Part shown: piece after piece, positions 56,884 to 64,000 of the stretch
How the letters are laid out: the number at the start of each line of letters is the position of its first letter
How positions within the stretch are numbered: the first letter of the stretch is position 1
Source: Colletotrichum lupini
Lineage: Eukaryota; Ascomycota; Sordariomycetes; Glomerellales; Glomerellaceae
Direction: 5' to 3'
NCBI RefSeq assembly: GCF_023278565.1
Contig: NC_064679.1
Coordinates: 1,302,001-1,366,000, forward strand
DNA: 64,000 nt
Notes under the pieces: model-generated
The model's database searches: none
Told to the model about the DNA's origin: nothing
The model's input: the letters and a program-made list of their open reading frames with translations, nothing else
Translations under genes and position numbers: made by a program

Positions 56884-57819
56884 ATGGCGAACACTGGTGC
56901 CCCTCCAAACTACTGTAAGCTTCCCTCCAATACCCCACTATAGCTACCAAGCTGCGACTAACATTGCGCCTAAAGACAAGATCCTTGAGATCTCGGAGGC
57001 GGCTACGACCCAGCAAGTTCGCGATGCATACAAGAAGTTAGTGATCAAGATACTGAGTCCAAGTTTCCTCAAACTGATCTTTACTTTCCAGAGCCGCCTT
57101 GAAGACACACCCAGACAGGGTCCCCGCCGACTCACCCGAGCGAGCAACGCGCACCCGCAAGTTCCAGCTCGTCAACGACGCATACTACACCTTGTCCGAC
57201 ACGCAAAGACGCCGAGAATACGACGCCCAGCGAAAGATCTTTGGCGCATCCGCCGGTACAACATACGGCGACTTTTCCGACGACGACGACTCCGACCCAG
57301 AGGAAGTACCCCCGCAGGCCGGCCCCAACCCGCAAAATGCCTACTCGTGGGCATGGAACTTCTTCACAGGCGGGAAGCAGGGTCAACAGAACGAGGGCCA
57401 GCGCGCGCAGGCCGACAACGCACAGTTCGGCGATGTATTCGAGGAGATGTTGCGCGAGGAGGGCATGGCCGAGGAGGGTACCAACCGCCCGACGAGCTCG
57501 TTCTGGAGCATGGTAGGCGGTCTTAGTGGTGGCGCGCTGGGCTTCATCGTCGGAAACATGCCTGGCGCGCTGGCGGGTGCTGTCGCTGGAAACAGGCTTG
57601 GCTCTGTTCGAGATGCGAAGGGCAAGAGTGTCTATGCCGTTTTCCAGGTCAGTGCGAATCTGGAGATATCTACCGGGTAGATCCCGTCAGCCTCTCTATC
57701 CAGATTGTCTTGCAAGGGGGATTTGTACTAACATGATGCAGGACCTCCCTCAGGCAGATCGCGCGAGGCTGCTTACCCAGTTGGCTGCCAAGGTGTTCAG
57801 CCATACTGTAGGAGCTTAG
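56884..57819 (+). CDS. J-domain (DnaJ-like) protein with glycine-zipper-like C-terminal region
   Basis: Hsp40-type cochaperone that would stimulate an Hsp70 ATPase. CDS is 56884..56914, 56976..57036, 57092..57647, 57742..57819: 726 nt, 241 residues. The J domain begins NYYKILEISEAATTQQVRDA and contains the essential HPD at residues 37-39, then FQLVNDAYYTLSDTQRRREY. There is no G/F region, zinc finger or DnaJ C-terminal fold, so it is a class C (type III) J protein. An acidic DDDDSDPEE stretch follows. At about 170-200 a Gly/Ala-rich hydrophobic segment (GGALGFIVGNMPGALAG) resembles a glycine zipper and may insert in or lie on a membrane. Confidence 0.93.
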
Positions 57820-58273
57820 GGGATTTTGGGATTTCAGATAGGTTCAGGATGATATCACATGGGCAGCTCGGAGTTTTGGGTTCGGTCAAGATCGGTATGA
57901 ATAGGTAGCTTCACCAAGCCAACTTGGCACTTTGGCATCAATACACTAGATAGCTTTTATCCCTTCAAAAGTGTTGCCTGTCGTTATAAGTGTGACGCGT
58001 TTGTATAACATAGCTCGACGAACCTTTCCTCCATTTGAATCAACATGATCTACGATCGGAGGGACACTACTGTAATAGACACTTTGGCAATTATTGATTA
58101 GCATCTCACTAATTCCACCGTCAGTCACAACTCCACCGGTCTACACGAGCCATTGCCTACGCAGTAGATGGTGTCCGCGGCTCCGCAGCTGTGGATGTGC
58201 GTAGCGGGGTGAAGCGGGGTGATGATGCATTATAAGCAGATCCCCGCTCCCAAATCTCAACAATCAGTCACTA
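57820..58273. other. Spacer between the J-domain gene and tRNA-Ser
   Basis: About 450 nt; 3' flank of the J-domain gene and upstream flank of the tRNA. Nothing else seen. Confidence 0.6.
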
Positions 58274-58374
58274 GTCAAGGTGCCAGAGTGGTTAATGGGC
58301 TGCCCTGCTATCATACCTTGATTCCAGATTAGGCAGTGGCTTCGGTCGCGCAGGTTCGAATCCTGTCCTTGACG
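58274..58374 (+). tRNA. tRNA-Ser(GCT) with a 20-nt intron
   Basis: The 7-bp acceptor stem is perfect (GTCAAGG with CCTTGAC) and the discriminator base is G, as in eukaryotic tRNA-Ser. The D arm is CCA-GAGTGGTTAA-TGG. The anticodon stem CTGCC/GGCAG closes a loop with anticodon GCT at 58307-58309. A 20-nt intron (58311-58330) sits between positions 37 and 38, the standard place. A long variable arm (TGGCTTCGGTC) marks a class II tRNA. The T arm is GCAGG-TTCGAAT-CCTGT. A T4 run about 10 nt downstream can end Pol III transcription. Confidence 0.95.
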
Positions 58375-58664
58375 CACCCAAACTTTTGCTGTTTGTATTT
58401 GTCTTTGCGTCGCTAGAGTTTATGTTGTGTTTTTTGATTGCTTTTGAGGATGTTTAGAGAAACAGCGAACACCAGGCAAATAACCTTCGATACCTACTGC
58501 ACTGTCCCCCTAATGTCTGAGCGGCAGTGTCCCGGGGCCGGCCCGTCCCCTACCCCGCACACTCTGAAAGACCAACGTGTTACGGTCCGAAGATCACCTC
58601 AAGTCAGGTTTCGATGGTATGATGAAATGTCTTTGTTACTTATCTTCGGTTGCTAGTTGAAGTC

Positions 58665-60200
58665 CTAAATACTTCCCCTTCGCTGCATCTGGATGCGCTC
58701 CGGGATCTTCTTCTCATTCAGAAGAGAAACCATCATCTGCGGGAGCCCATCGCTGATAGACGCCACGGGTTTTGCACTCAAGAGATGCTGAGAGGGCTTT
58801 GTGTACTGCGCATCAATTTCAACGTCCCAAGTTTCCTGACTCGGCGCTTTGTGGCGATACTCCGGCGGTACCCCTACCTTCTGGGTGAAAATTGGTTTAG
58901 TACTTGGCTGTAATTGCTGACCCGAGCCAACGAGCTTGGCCATCATCAAGACCCAATTGAGGAGGGCAAGTGCTACAACTTCAGACACCTTGAACACGTG
59001 CTGAGCAGTGACTATGCCAAGTGACCGGATAGACTTGTCCAAGACGCTGTGATTGTCGCCCTCATTGACTAGCGTTTCGTCCCCCGTGGAGAATTCGCTT
59101 TCGTTCTCTACCGGCGACACTTCATGTTCAATCTCTACCGTGGCAGGTTGATGGAGATACTGCGTCAAAACATCAACACCAGAGTCATCCACCTCATCAG
59201 ATTTGTCGGAAAGTATCTCTGTCGAAGAGGTCACCTCTTCGAACGTCGCTGGCATAGGCGGTGGCATCTCTACCGGGGTAGTATCGTGGTTCTCTTTTTG
59301 CATCGCCATGTTCAGCCCGTGTGCGATTCTGTCTAGTTGTTTCCTGCATACAGATATGGCAGAAGATAGGTCGATCTCAGTTGTCGTCGACTTATCCGTA
59401 TCGCCAGATCTTGAACAGAAGCGCAGAAGCTTGTGTTTGCTTTGTCGCATCTTGCTCTTAAGTCGTCCCTCGACTTCAACGCACATGGTGATTGGCCGAC
59501 CGCTGTGCTCAAACGCGAAGCCGGTATGAAAGATGTGCTTGCGGAACGTATTGTTGTCTATTTCGCTCTCGTTGAGCTCCCATTCGAGAGACCGGAACCC
59601 TTCTCCGTTCTTTGCCCGCTTTACCGTTCCCTTGAAGGTCCAGCTGTCGACAAGCTCTCTCGTCACGCTGTGACGAGTTCCCATCCCCCCTATCTCGAAG
59701 AAGCCTCCAGCCCCAAGCGTGGGCTCGAAAGCCTTCTCCTTGACCTCGGAAGTCACAATTTTTGGCCCTGTAAGAGATTGAGGTCCAAAGAACTCCGTCA
59801 ATTGAACCGCATAATCGGATTCTAGCGACGTTCGCACGTGTCTTGGTGTTCTTCTCCTTCCGGCTTCGAGTACGGAAGCATCTTGCTCGCTTAGAGTGAT
59901 GAGGACACTGGCATTGCTGAGAATGTGGCCCGGGGCATGGTTAATCGTCATGTCAATATAGACAATACCGGCAGGGTGCCTGTTGGGACCAAGCACACCC
60001 CATTGAGCCTTTCTCCAGTGGTATTTGCACTCGATTTCGACCTTGCCGACTGCTCCTGATCCCACGCAGAGATGTGATCCGCGGGCCAGCTCCTGGTTGA
60101 AGCGTTCGAAATCTTGTCGGCCGCAGCGACGGACTCGAAGCCCGGGGCGATATGATTGACGCGTCCTGGTTGCGTGATGTTCAATTGTCGCACCAGCCAT
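58665..60200 (-). CDS. Uncharacterised 511-residue protein with a predicted membrane segment
   Basis: Single exon. Residues about 45-270 alternate hydrophobic and polar residues in a way that suggests a beta-rich fold, with GKVEIECKYHW, GIVYIDMTINHAPG, YAVQLTEFFGPQSLTG, SWTFKGTVKRA and HTGFAFEHSGRPITMCVEVEG as the distinctive blocks. A linker rich in Ser, Thr and Glu follows. At about 402-424 a hydrophobic stretch (VVALALLNWVLMMA) could cross or bind a membrane. From memory the beta-rich part resembles an unnamed protein family widespread in Pezizomycotina; I know no function. The start MAGATIEHH is the first ATG of the frame. It is divergent from the 900-residue gene. Confidence 0.8.
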   Translation of the reverse strand: MAGATIEHHATRTRQSYRPGLRVRRCGRQDFERFNQELARGSHLCVGSGAVGKVEIECKYHWRKAQWGVLGPNRHPAGIVYIDMTINHAPGHILSNASVLITLSEQDASVLEAGRRRTPRHVRTSLESDYAVQLTEFFGPQSLTGPKIVTSEVKEKAFEPTLGAGGFFEIGGMGTRHSVTRELVDSWTFKGTVKRAKNGEGFRSLEWELNESEIDNNTFRKHIFHTGFAFEHSGRPITMCVEVEGRLKSKMRQSKHKLLRFCSRSGDTDKSTTTEIDLSSAISVCRKQLDRIAHGLNMAMQKENHDTTPVEMPPPMPATFEEVTSSTEILSDKSDEVDDSGVDVLTQYLHQPATVEIEHEVSPVENESEFSTGDETLVNEGDNHSVLDKSIRSLGIVTAQHVFKVSEVVALALLNWVLMMAKLVGSGQQLQPSTKPIFTQKVGVPPEYRHKAPSQETWDVEIDAQYTKPSQHLLSAKPVASISDGLPQMMVSLLNEKKIPERIQMQRRGSI

Positions 60201-60721
60201 GTTGAGAGTGTCCCTGAAGCTTTTTCATCACCAGGCACCTGACGCAAAACGTTGATGTTTCTGGGAAGTCAGGTAAGGCTCTGGCGGCGTGAATGGGACT
60301 GGCCGAGGAATAGAACCCCCCACTTTCAGGAGGCCTTCAGTATTGTGGCAACGCAAAGGCTGCAATTGACGCATATACCCGTGCTGTTGGCGCCTACCAT
60401 CGGTTGGAGATAGTCTTCTTGTCCAGTGATTAATCGAGGGGTAGTGGGTTCCGGCACGTCAACGAGCTTTCATTGGTTTTTCAAGGGGGCTGGGTCATGG
60501 GCTGCAGGCTAGGTCATGCAAGTTTACGGCGTGGGTTGACACACAAGCTGACATTCTTTTTCTTGCCATTGAGTTGTTCTTATGAAAGAACATTGTTCGA
60601 CTCGACTGCACTCATCGAAATCCAATTACCCACGACTCTTGTTTCGTGGCAAGTACGTTGTCTCTGAAAGACGAGTGTTCCGCCATGTTCATAAGTAGCA
60701 GGACCCGAATCTACCCAAATA
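60201..60721. promoter_or_regulatory. Divergent promoter region of two uncharacterised genes
   Basis: 521 nt between the start codons of the 511-residue gene (-) and the 900-residue gene (+). It must hold both promoters, so coordinated expression is possible. Confidence 0.5.
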
Positions 60722-63424
60722 ATGGCTTCTTCCAAGTCTCGGTCTGGCAGGAACTCGCAGACATTCCTAAGCGGAGCTACACTTTACGACCTCGAGCAAG
60801 AGAAGCTGTATCAGCTATCCGGAGAGCCGTCATTGCTTCGAAAGCAACCGCAAGTGAAGGAAAGCCCTCGACAAGATCCCAAATCGCCTCCACCGCTATA
60901 CCCCGCGGCCCACGATATCCACGACTCCTGGAAGCAACTTTCTCATTCCAAGCCATCACTTAACACCGCCGAGATCTCATATATCGACAGCCTGGCGAGA
61001 CGGGATGATGCTGGCCAGCAAGCGCCGCTGAACCAAAAGAAAAGTGGGAAACGCATTACCCAAGGGCCGAAGGGTAACGTTGCTTTCGTCGAAGACGTTG
61101 AATACGAAGGCGAGTCCAGCTCGCCATCGATAGAATCCTTGTACTCATCCGATAGTATTCATCCGAGTGATTCAGCTTCCGGCCCAATCCTACCCACGAT
61201 GACGCCGCAGCCTCAACCGCAAGTCAGCGGCTCTCTCCAAGCCACCAGACAGACCAAGGAGGCCATGCCTGACAACAGTGTCTGTCTTCAGATCAACCCC
61301 CAAAATCCTCAGGATGTCACAATTCTCACAGAGTTTGATGTGACTGATGATTTGGAGGAAGATCTAGAAGAATACTCAAGGCTTGTGAGAATGGGGCGTT
61401 TTCGAGCTGCTGGAAGACATTTCGACAATCGATTGGTGCATTTCATCGATAACCTCTACGTTGTAGATCATTACTGCTCGGCTCTATTGGCGATGTCGGA
61501 CTTTCAAGCATTGTCTCGAATTGCGAAAGAATTTGCAATGGAACTTCGTCCGGGAATTTACCGCACAAATACCCTGACGCGGTTTAATCAAGCTGAAGTC
61601 CTCAGTGGGCTCGAGATTCTCTCCAAGGAAGCGAAAAACAAATATTCGTCATATATAGCCGAATACTTGGAAACTCTTGCTGAAATACGGAATCACTGGC
61701 CGGAGCTAGACTCCACAGAAGTAAGTATATCCCGAATCATCTGTCCATTCAGACATGAAATCAGAACTCAGACTGACTCGGATCAGCTCCAAGTGATGGT
61801 GGACAGCTTCTCCATCGAAGGCGGTATCAATCACTTCCGGCCTCGCACGTGTGCCCTGGTCTATCGACATCTAAGGGCTGAAGGAAGGATTTGGGATTTC
61901 AAAGATCTGCTCGACAGACTCTCGCAGATGGAGTCAACTTCTATTTGCACAACACTGCAATCCTTACTCCAGGAGTACGGGGACGACAGCGAAAATCATT
62001 TGCCGAAATTGCTCGAAAGGATCGAAGAGGACTGGGGTAGTGCGGCAGACGAGGTCTCGTCGTTTGCTCTGCTGGAAATTTTCACGACACTTACTCTGGC
62101 CTCTATGAGCCGGCAGACGAGCATCCCCGTGGTCAAAATAATCTTTCGAATTGCCCAAGGTCACGCCCGAGACATCCTTCGAGAGAACCCGATCAACTCA
62201 AAAACTCGACCGTATCTCCGTTGGATCGTGGCTAAGGTTTTGGTAGAGCAATACACCGATCCGAAAATAACTGGAATATTCGCTTTGGCATCCCATCTCA
62301 AACGACTGCCAGGGAAGAGCTGGCAACCTGAAGTGGCTCTGCCATTGAGCTGGATGGTGCTGTACGCGCCATATGGGGACGAAGACCCGAAATGGCACCC
62401 CGATCCATCTACCACCGCTGGGCACGACAATGCTCTACGAACGGTCCTTGGAGTTGCGGAACAGCTAGGAGATACACCTCTGCAGGCAACTTGTCTTCAG
62501 CTCTTGATCTACCAATGTCCTCAGCCACGGCTACTATTAGACAAGTTAGGTGACTTATGGCGCTCGAAGGGAGCATATCTGGGCTACATTCAAACTCGGA
62601 TGTACTGTTTTATCCCGGAAAGTCTCTCAACACCTGAGACTAGAGAGAGCATTCGCCGGGACATCCTCCTTGCTGGTGAGGTATCTTCGGGAGGGCCAGT
62701 GTCACACGCGCGATCCATGATTCTGAGAGCCCTCTCTCCAGGCGACCCGAGCCACCTAGAAAAGAACTTGTATCTGGGAAGAGCGTGGGAAGCCATAAGT
62801 ATCCCCGGCTATCCGGATACAGGGACACAGGAAAATAATGGAAGACCCAACGAAGGTGATGTTACAAGAAACGTGCTCGCTGGTCCACCCACACTCTCAC
62901 ATCCCTGGGCAGAGCCGTCAGATGTCGCTCATCCAATACAGAACCAAAGCCCAACTGGAAAGGCTCAGGGGAATCAGAAAAGCGAACACAATCACGAAAG
63001 ATTAGGGAGCAGTGTTCCACTGTCCAGACAAGACCAAAACCGCGCTAAAGCAGAGCATACAACAATCAGAGGCAGCAGTGAAACGCTGTATGGCATCTCA
63101 AGCCCCCAACCAGTCAAGTTTCCACGGCCTAGGTTGCAGAAGATGCATGCCAGTGAAGGAAGATCGAACTTCCCCGCAAGATCCATACCGCCTCTTGTTC
63201 CGGCAACTAACTTTCCTGCTCATTCTCACAAGGGCAAGGGGATCGCGAGAAATGTGGGTGGTGATGAATCTCAGCCTGGACGCGGAAAGGCAGAAAGCGA
63301 TGAAGAGAGCAAACAAGCGAAACCTCGAAATGAAGCGCCAGAAAGGTCGGACGCCGACAAGGAGAGAGATCGCGAGCGACAAAAACTGAGTGATCGGCTC
63401 AGTTCCGTAAGAATCGGAGATTGA
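60722..63424 (+). CDS. Uncharacterised 900-residue (or 878 if spliced) helical protein
   Basis: Open from ATG 60722 to 63424. Residues 1 to about 200 are low complexity, rich in Ser, Pro and Gln. From about 210 (DDLEEDLEEYSRLVRMGRFR) to about 700 the sequence looks like a helical-repeat array, with units such as RFRAAGRHFDNRLVHFIDNL, HFRPRTCALVYRHLRAEGRI and TPLQATCLQLLIYQCPQPRL. The C-terminal 200 residues are charged and disordered, ending in KLSDRLSSVRIGD. A perfect-looking intron, 61721..61786 (GTAAGT, a CTGAC branch site, CAG), is 66 nt long, divisible by three and stop-free, so both forms can be translated. No named domain is recognised. Confidence 0.82.
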   Translation: MASSKSRSGRNSQTFLSGATLYDLEQEKLYQLSGEPSLLRKQPQVKESPRQDPKSPPPLYPAAHDIHDSWKQLSHSKPSLNTAEISYIDSLARRDDAGQQAPLNQKKSGKRITQGPKGNVAFVEDVEYEGESSSPSIESLYSSDSIHPSDSASGPILPTMTPQPQPQVSGSLQATRQTKEAMPDNSVCLQINPQNPQDVTILTEFDVTDDLEEDLEEYSRLVRMGRFRAAGRHFDNRLVHFIDNLYVVDHYCSALLAMSDFQALSRIAKEFAMELRPGIYRTNTLTRFNQAEVLSGLEILSKEAKNKYSSYIAEYLETLAEIRNHWPELDSTEVSISRIICPFRHEIRTQTDSDQLQVMVDSFSIEGGINHFRPRTCALVYRHLRAEGRIWDFKDLLDRLSQMESTSICTTLQSLLQEYGDDSENHLPKLLERIEEDWGSAADEVSSFALLEIFTTLTLASMSRQTSIPVVKIIFRIAQGHARDILRENPINSKTRPYLRWIVAKVLVEQYTDPKITGIFALASHLKRLPGKSWQPEVALPLSWMVLYAPYGDEDPKWHPDPSTTAGHDNALRTVLGVAEQLGDTPLQATCLQLLIYQCPQPRLLLDKLGDLWRSKGAYLGYIQTRMYCFIPESLSTPETRESIRRDILLAGEVSSGGPVSHARSMILRALSPGDPSHLEKNLYLGRAWEAISIPGYPDTGTQENNGRPNEGDVTRNVLAGPPTLSHPWAEPSDVAHPIQNQSPTGKAQGNQKSEHNHERLGSSVPLSRQDQNRAKAEHTTIRGSSETLYGISSPQPVKFPRPRLQKMHASEGRSNFPARSIPPLVPATNFPAHSHKGKGIARNVGGDESQPGRGKAESDEESKQAKPRNEAPERSDADKERDRERQKLSDRLSSVRIGD
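61721..61786 (+). other. Putative in-frame 66-nt intron
   Basis: GTAAGTATAT donor, ACTGAC near the 3' end and GATCAG acceptor. Removal joins DSTE to LQVMVDSF; retention adds 22 residues without a stop. Confidence 0.7.
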
Positions 63425-63634
63425 CGGGAACCGCGATAATGATAATTAATGGACGGCTACTTGGTACGAAATCCGCTCCTAAGCAGTGAAATGGTCGAGC
63501 ATTTCAGGCAGGATCAGAAGCGTGAGATCATACGACAATTTGTGAACCATGACAAGATCGACCTAGACTAGTTGCTTGAAAGCAAGAAGGTACCAACTTT
63601 CTGCCAATCATATCAAGTAACTACCTTAATCATG

Positions 63635-64000
63635 TCAAGTCTCAAAAATCCCCGAATCAGCTGTGCTTCTGTGATAAATCTTACCCCTGTGTTCCAATAT
63701 CTCATTTGGCTGCGTCAGCTCGATGGCATCATTCCTTGAAAACAATTCCTTCCTTTGACCAAGAATATCTCGCAGCCAGAAGAGCTCGTACATGAGGATG
63801 AACCTGCTGACCATCGCCGATGCCATGTAGCGAGCCATGATCTTCAGGCTATCCGTTGCGGAGATGAAAACAAGACTGGAGAACAGCATACTTCCGTAAA
63901 TCAGATGACATGTACCTAGCAGAGACGTGAAATACGACAAGGCCATTGAACAATATGTTTCATCCTCATCAATGAATGCTTTAGTCCAATCCTTCTCATC
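63635..64000 (-). CDS. Multi-pass membrane protein, 5' partial
   Basis: The C-terminal 121 residues are visible, open to the window edge. Two hydrophobic helices stand out: SMALSYFTSLLGTCHLIYGS continuing into MLFSSLVFISA, and ARYMASAMVSRFILMYELFW. Between them lies a short loop with Asp and Lys. The end is a hydrophilic tail (RKELFSRNDAIELTQP and STADSGIFET). It looks like the C-terminal part of an uncharacterised fungal membrane protein. It is convergent with the 900-residue gene, about 210 nt apart. The function is unknown and the start lies outside the window. Confidence 0.75.
   Translation of the reverse strand, partial: DEKDWTKAFIDEDETYCSMALSYFTSLLGTCHLIYGSMLFSSLVFISATDSLKIMARYMASAMVSRFILMYELFWLRDILGQRKELFSRNDAIELTQPNEILEHRGKIYHRSTADSGIFET

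Noticed and set aside
1..64000. CRISPR arrays, bacterial operons, riboswitches
   Set aside because: No regularly spaced repeats were found; the gene structures and introns are fungal nuclear.

Overview
The window is nuclear DNA of a filamentous ascomycete (Pezizomycotina), most likely a sordariomycete. The evidence is short introns of about 50-150 nt with GTAAGT-type donors and CTAAC/CTGAC branch sites, fungal housekeeping proteins, a 2EXR-domain protein, ankyrin/F-box-like paralogs and long gene-poor spacers. No bacterial, viral or CRISPR features were seen. Exon structures were built by hand: reading frame, splice consensus and family sequence were made to agree, and every complete model except the two frame-broken genes sums to a multiple of three.

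Left part (1-28.4 kb), conserved housekeeping genes. The 3' end of the proteasome alpha subunit PRE10/PSMA3 (+) is followed by pyruvate carboxylase (-), an 11-exon gene with 8-, 12- and 21-nt exons and one GC-AG intron. After a 6-kb spacer comes mitochondrial pyruvate carrier MPC1 (-). Then follow a spacer with an AT-rich island, the ATP-dependent NAD(P)H-hydrate dehydratase (-), ATP synthase subunit alpha (-), ribosomal protein uL5/RPL11 (-) divergent from the spliceosomal SmB gene (+, with a 9-nt exon), a Pol III-like element, and a MYND zinc-finger gene (+) whose frame is broken. Pyruvate carboxylase, MPC1, the NAD(P)HX repair enzyme and ATP synthase alpha are all on the minus strand and concern pyruvate, NAD(P)H and mitochondrial energy metabolism; whether this grouping means anything is open.

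Middle (28.4-43.6 kb), gene-poor. About 10 kb without a convincing protein gene ends in about 1.7 kb of strongly pyrimidine-rich sequence leading into a single-exon, low-complexity 541-residue protein of unknown function. Another spacer of about 3.7 kb follows and holds long G and C runs.

Right part (43.6-64 kb), accessory-looking. Two full-length paralogous F-box-like/ankyrin proteins (-) flank a 2EXR protein (+); the second paralog is broken at a run of eight G/C. Next are an M13 (neprilysin-like) zinc metallopeptidase (-), a J-domain protein with a glycine-zipper-like tail (+), an intron-containing tRNA-Ser(GCT) (+), and three genes of unnamed families: a 511-residue protein (-) sharing a promoter region with a 900/878-residue helical protein (+), and a membrane protein (-) running off the window. 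This last trio and the ankyrin pair are the best places to look for something undescribed.
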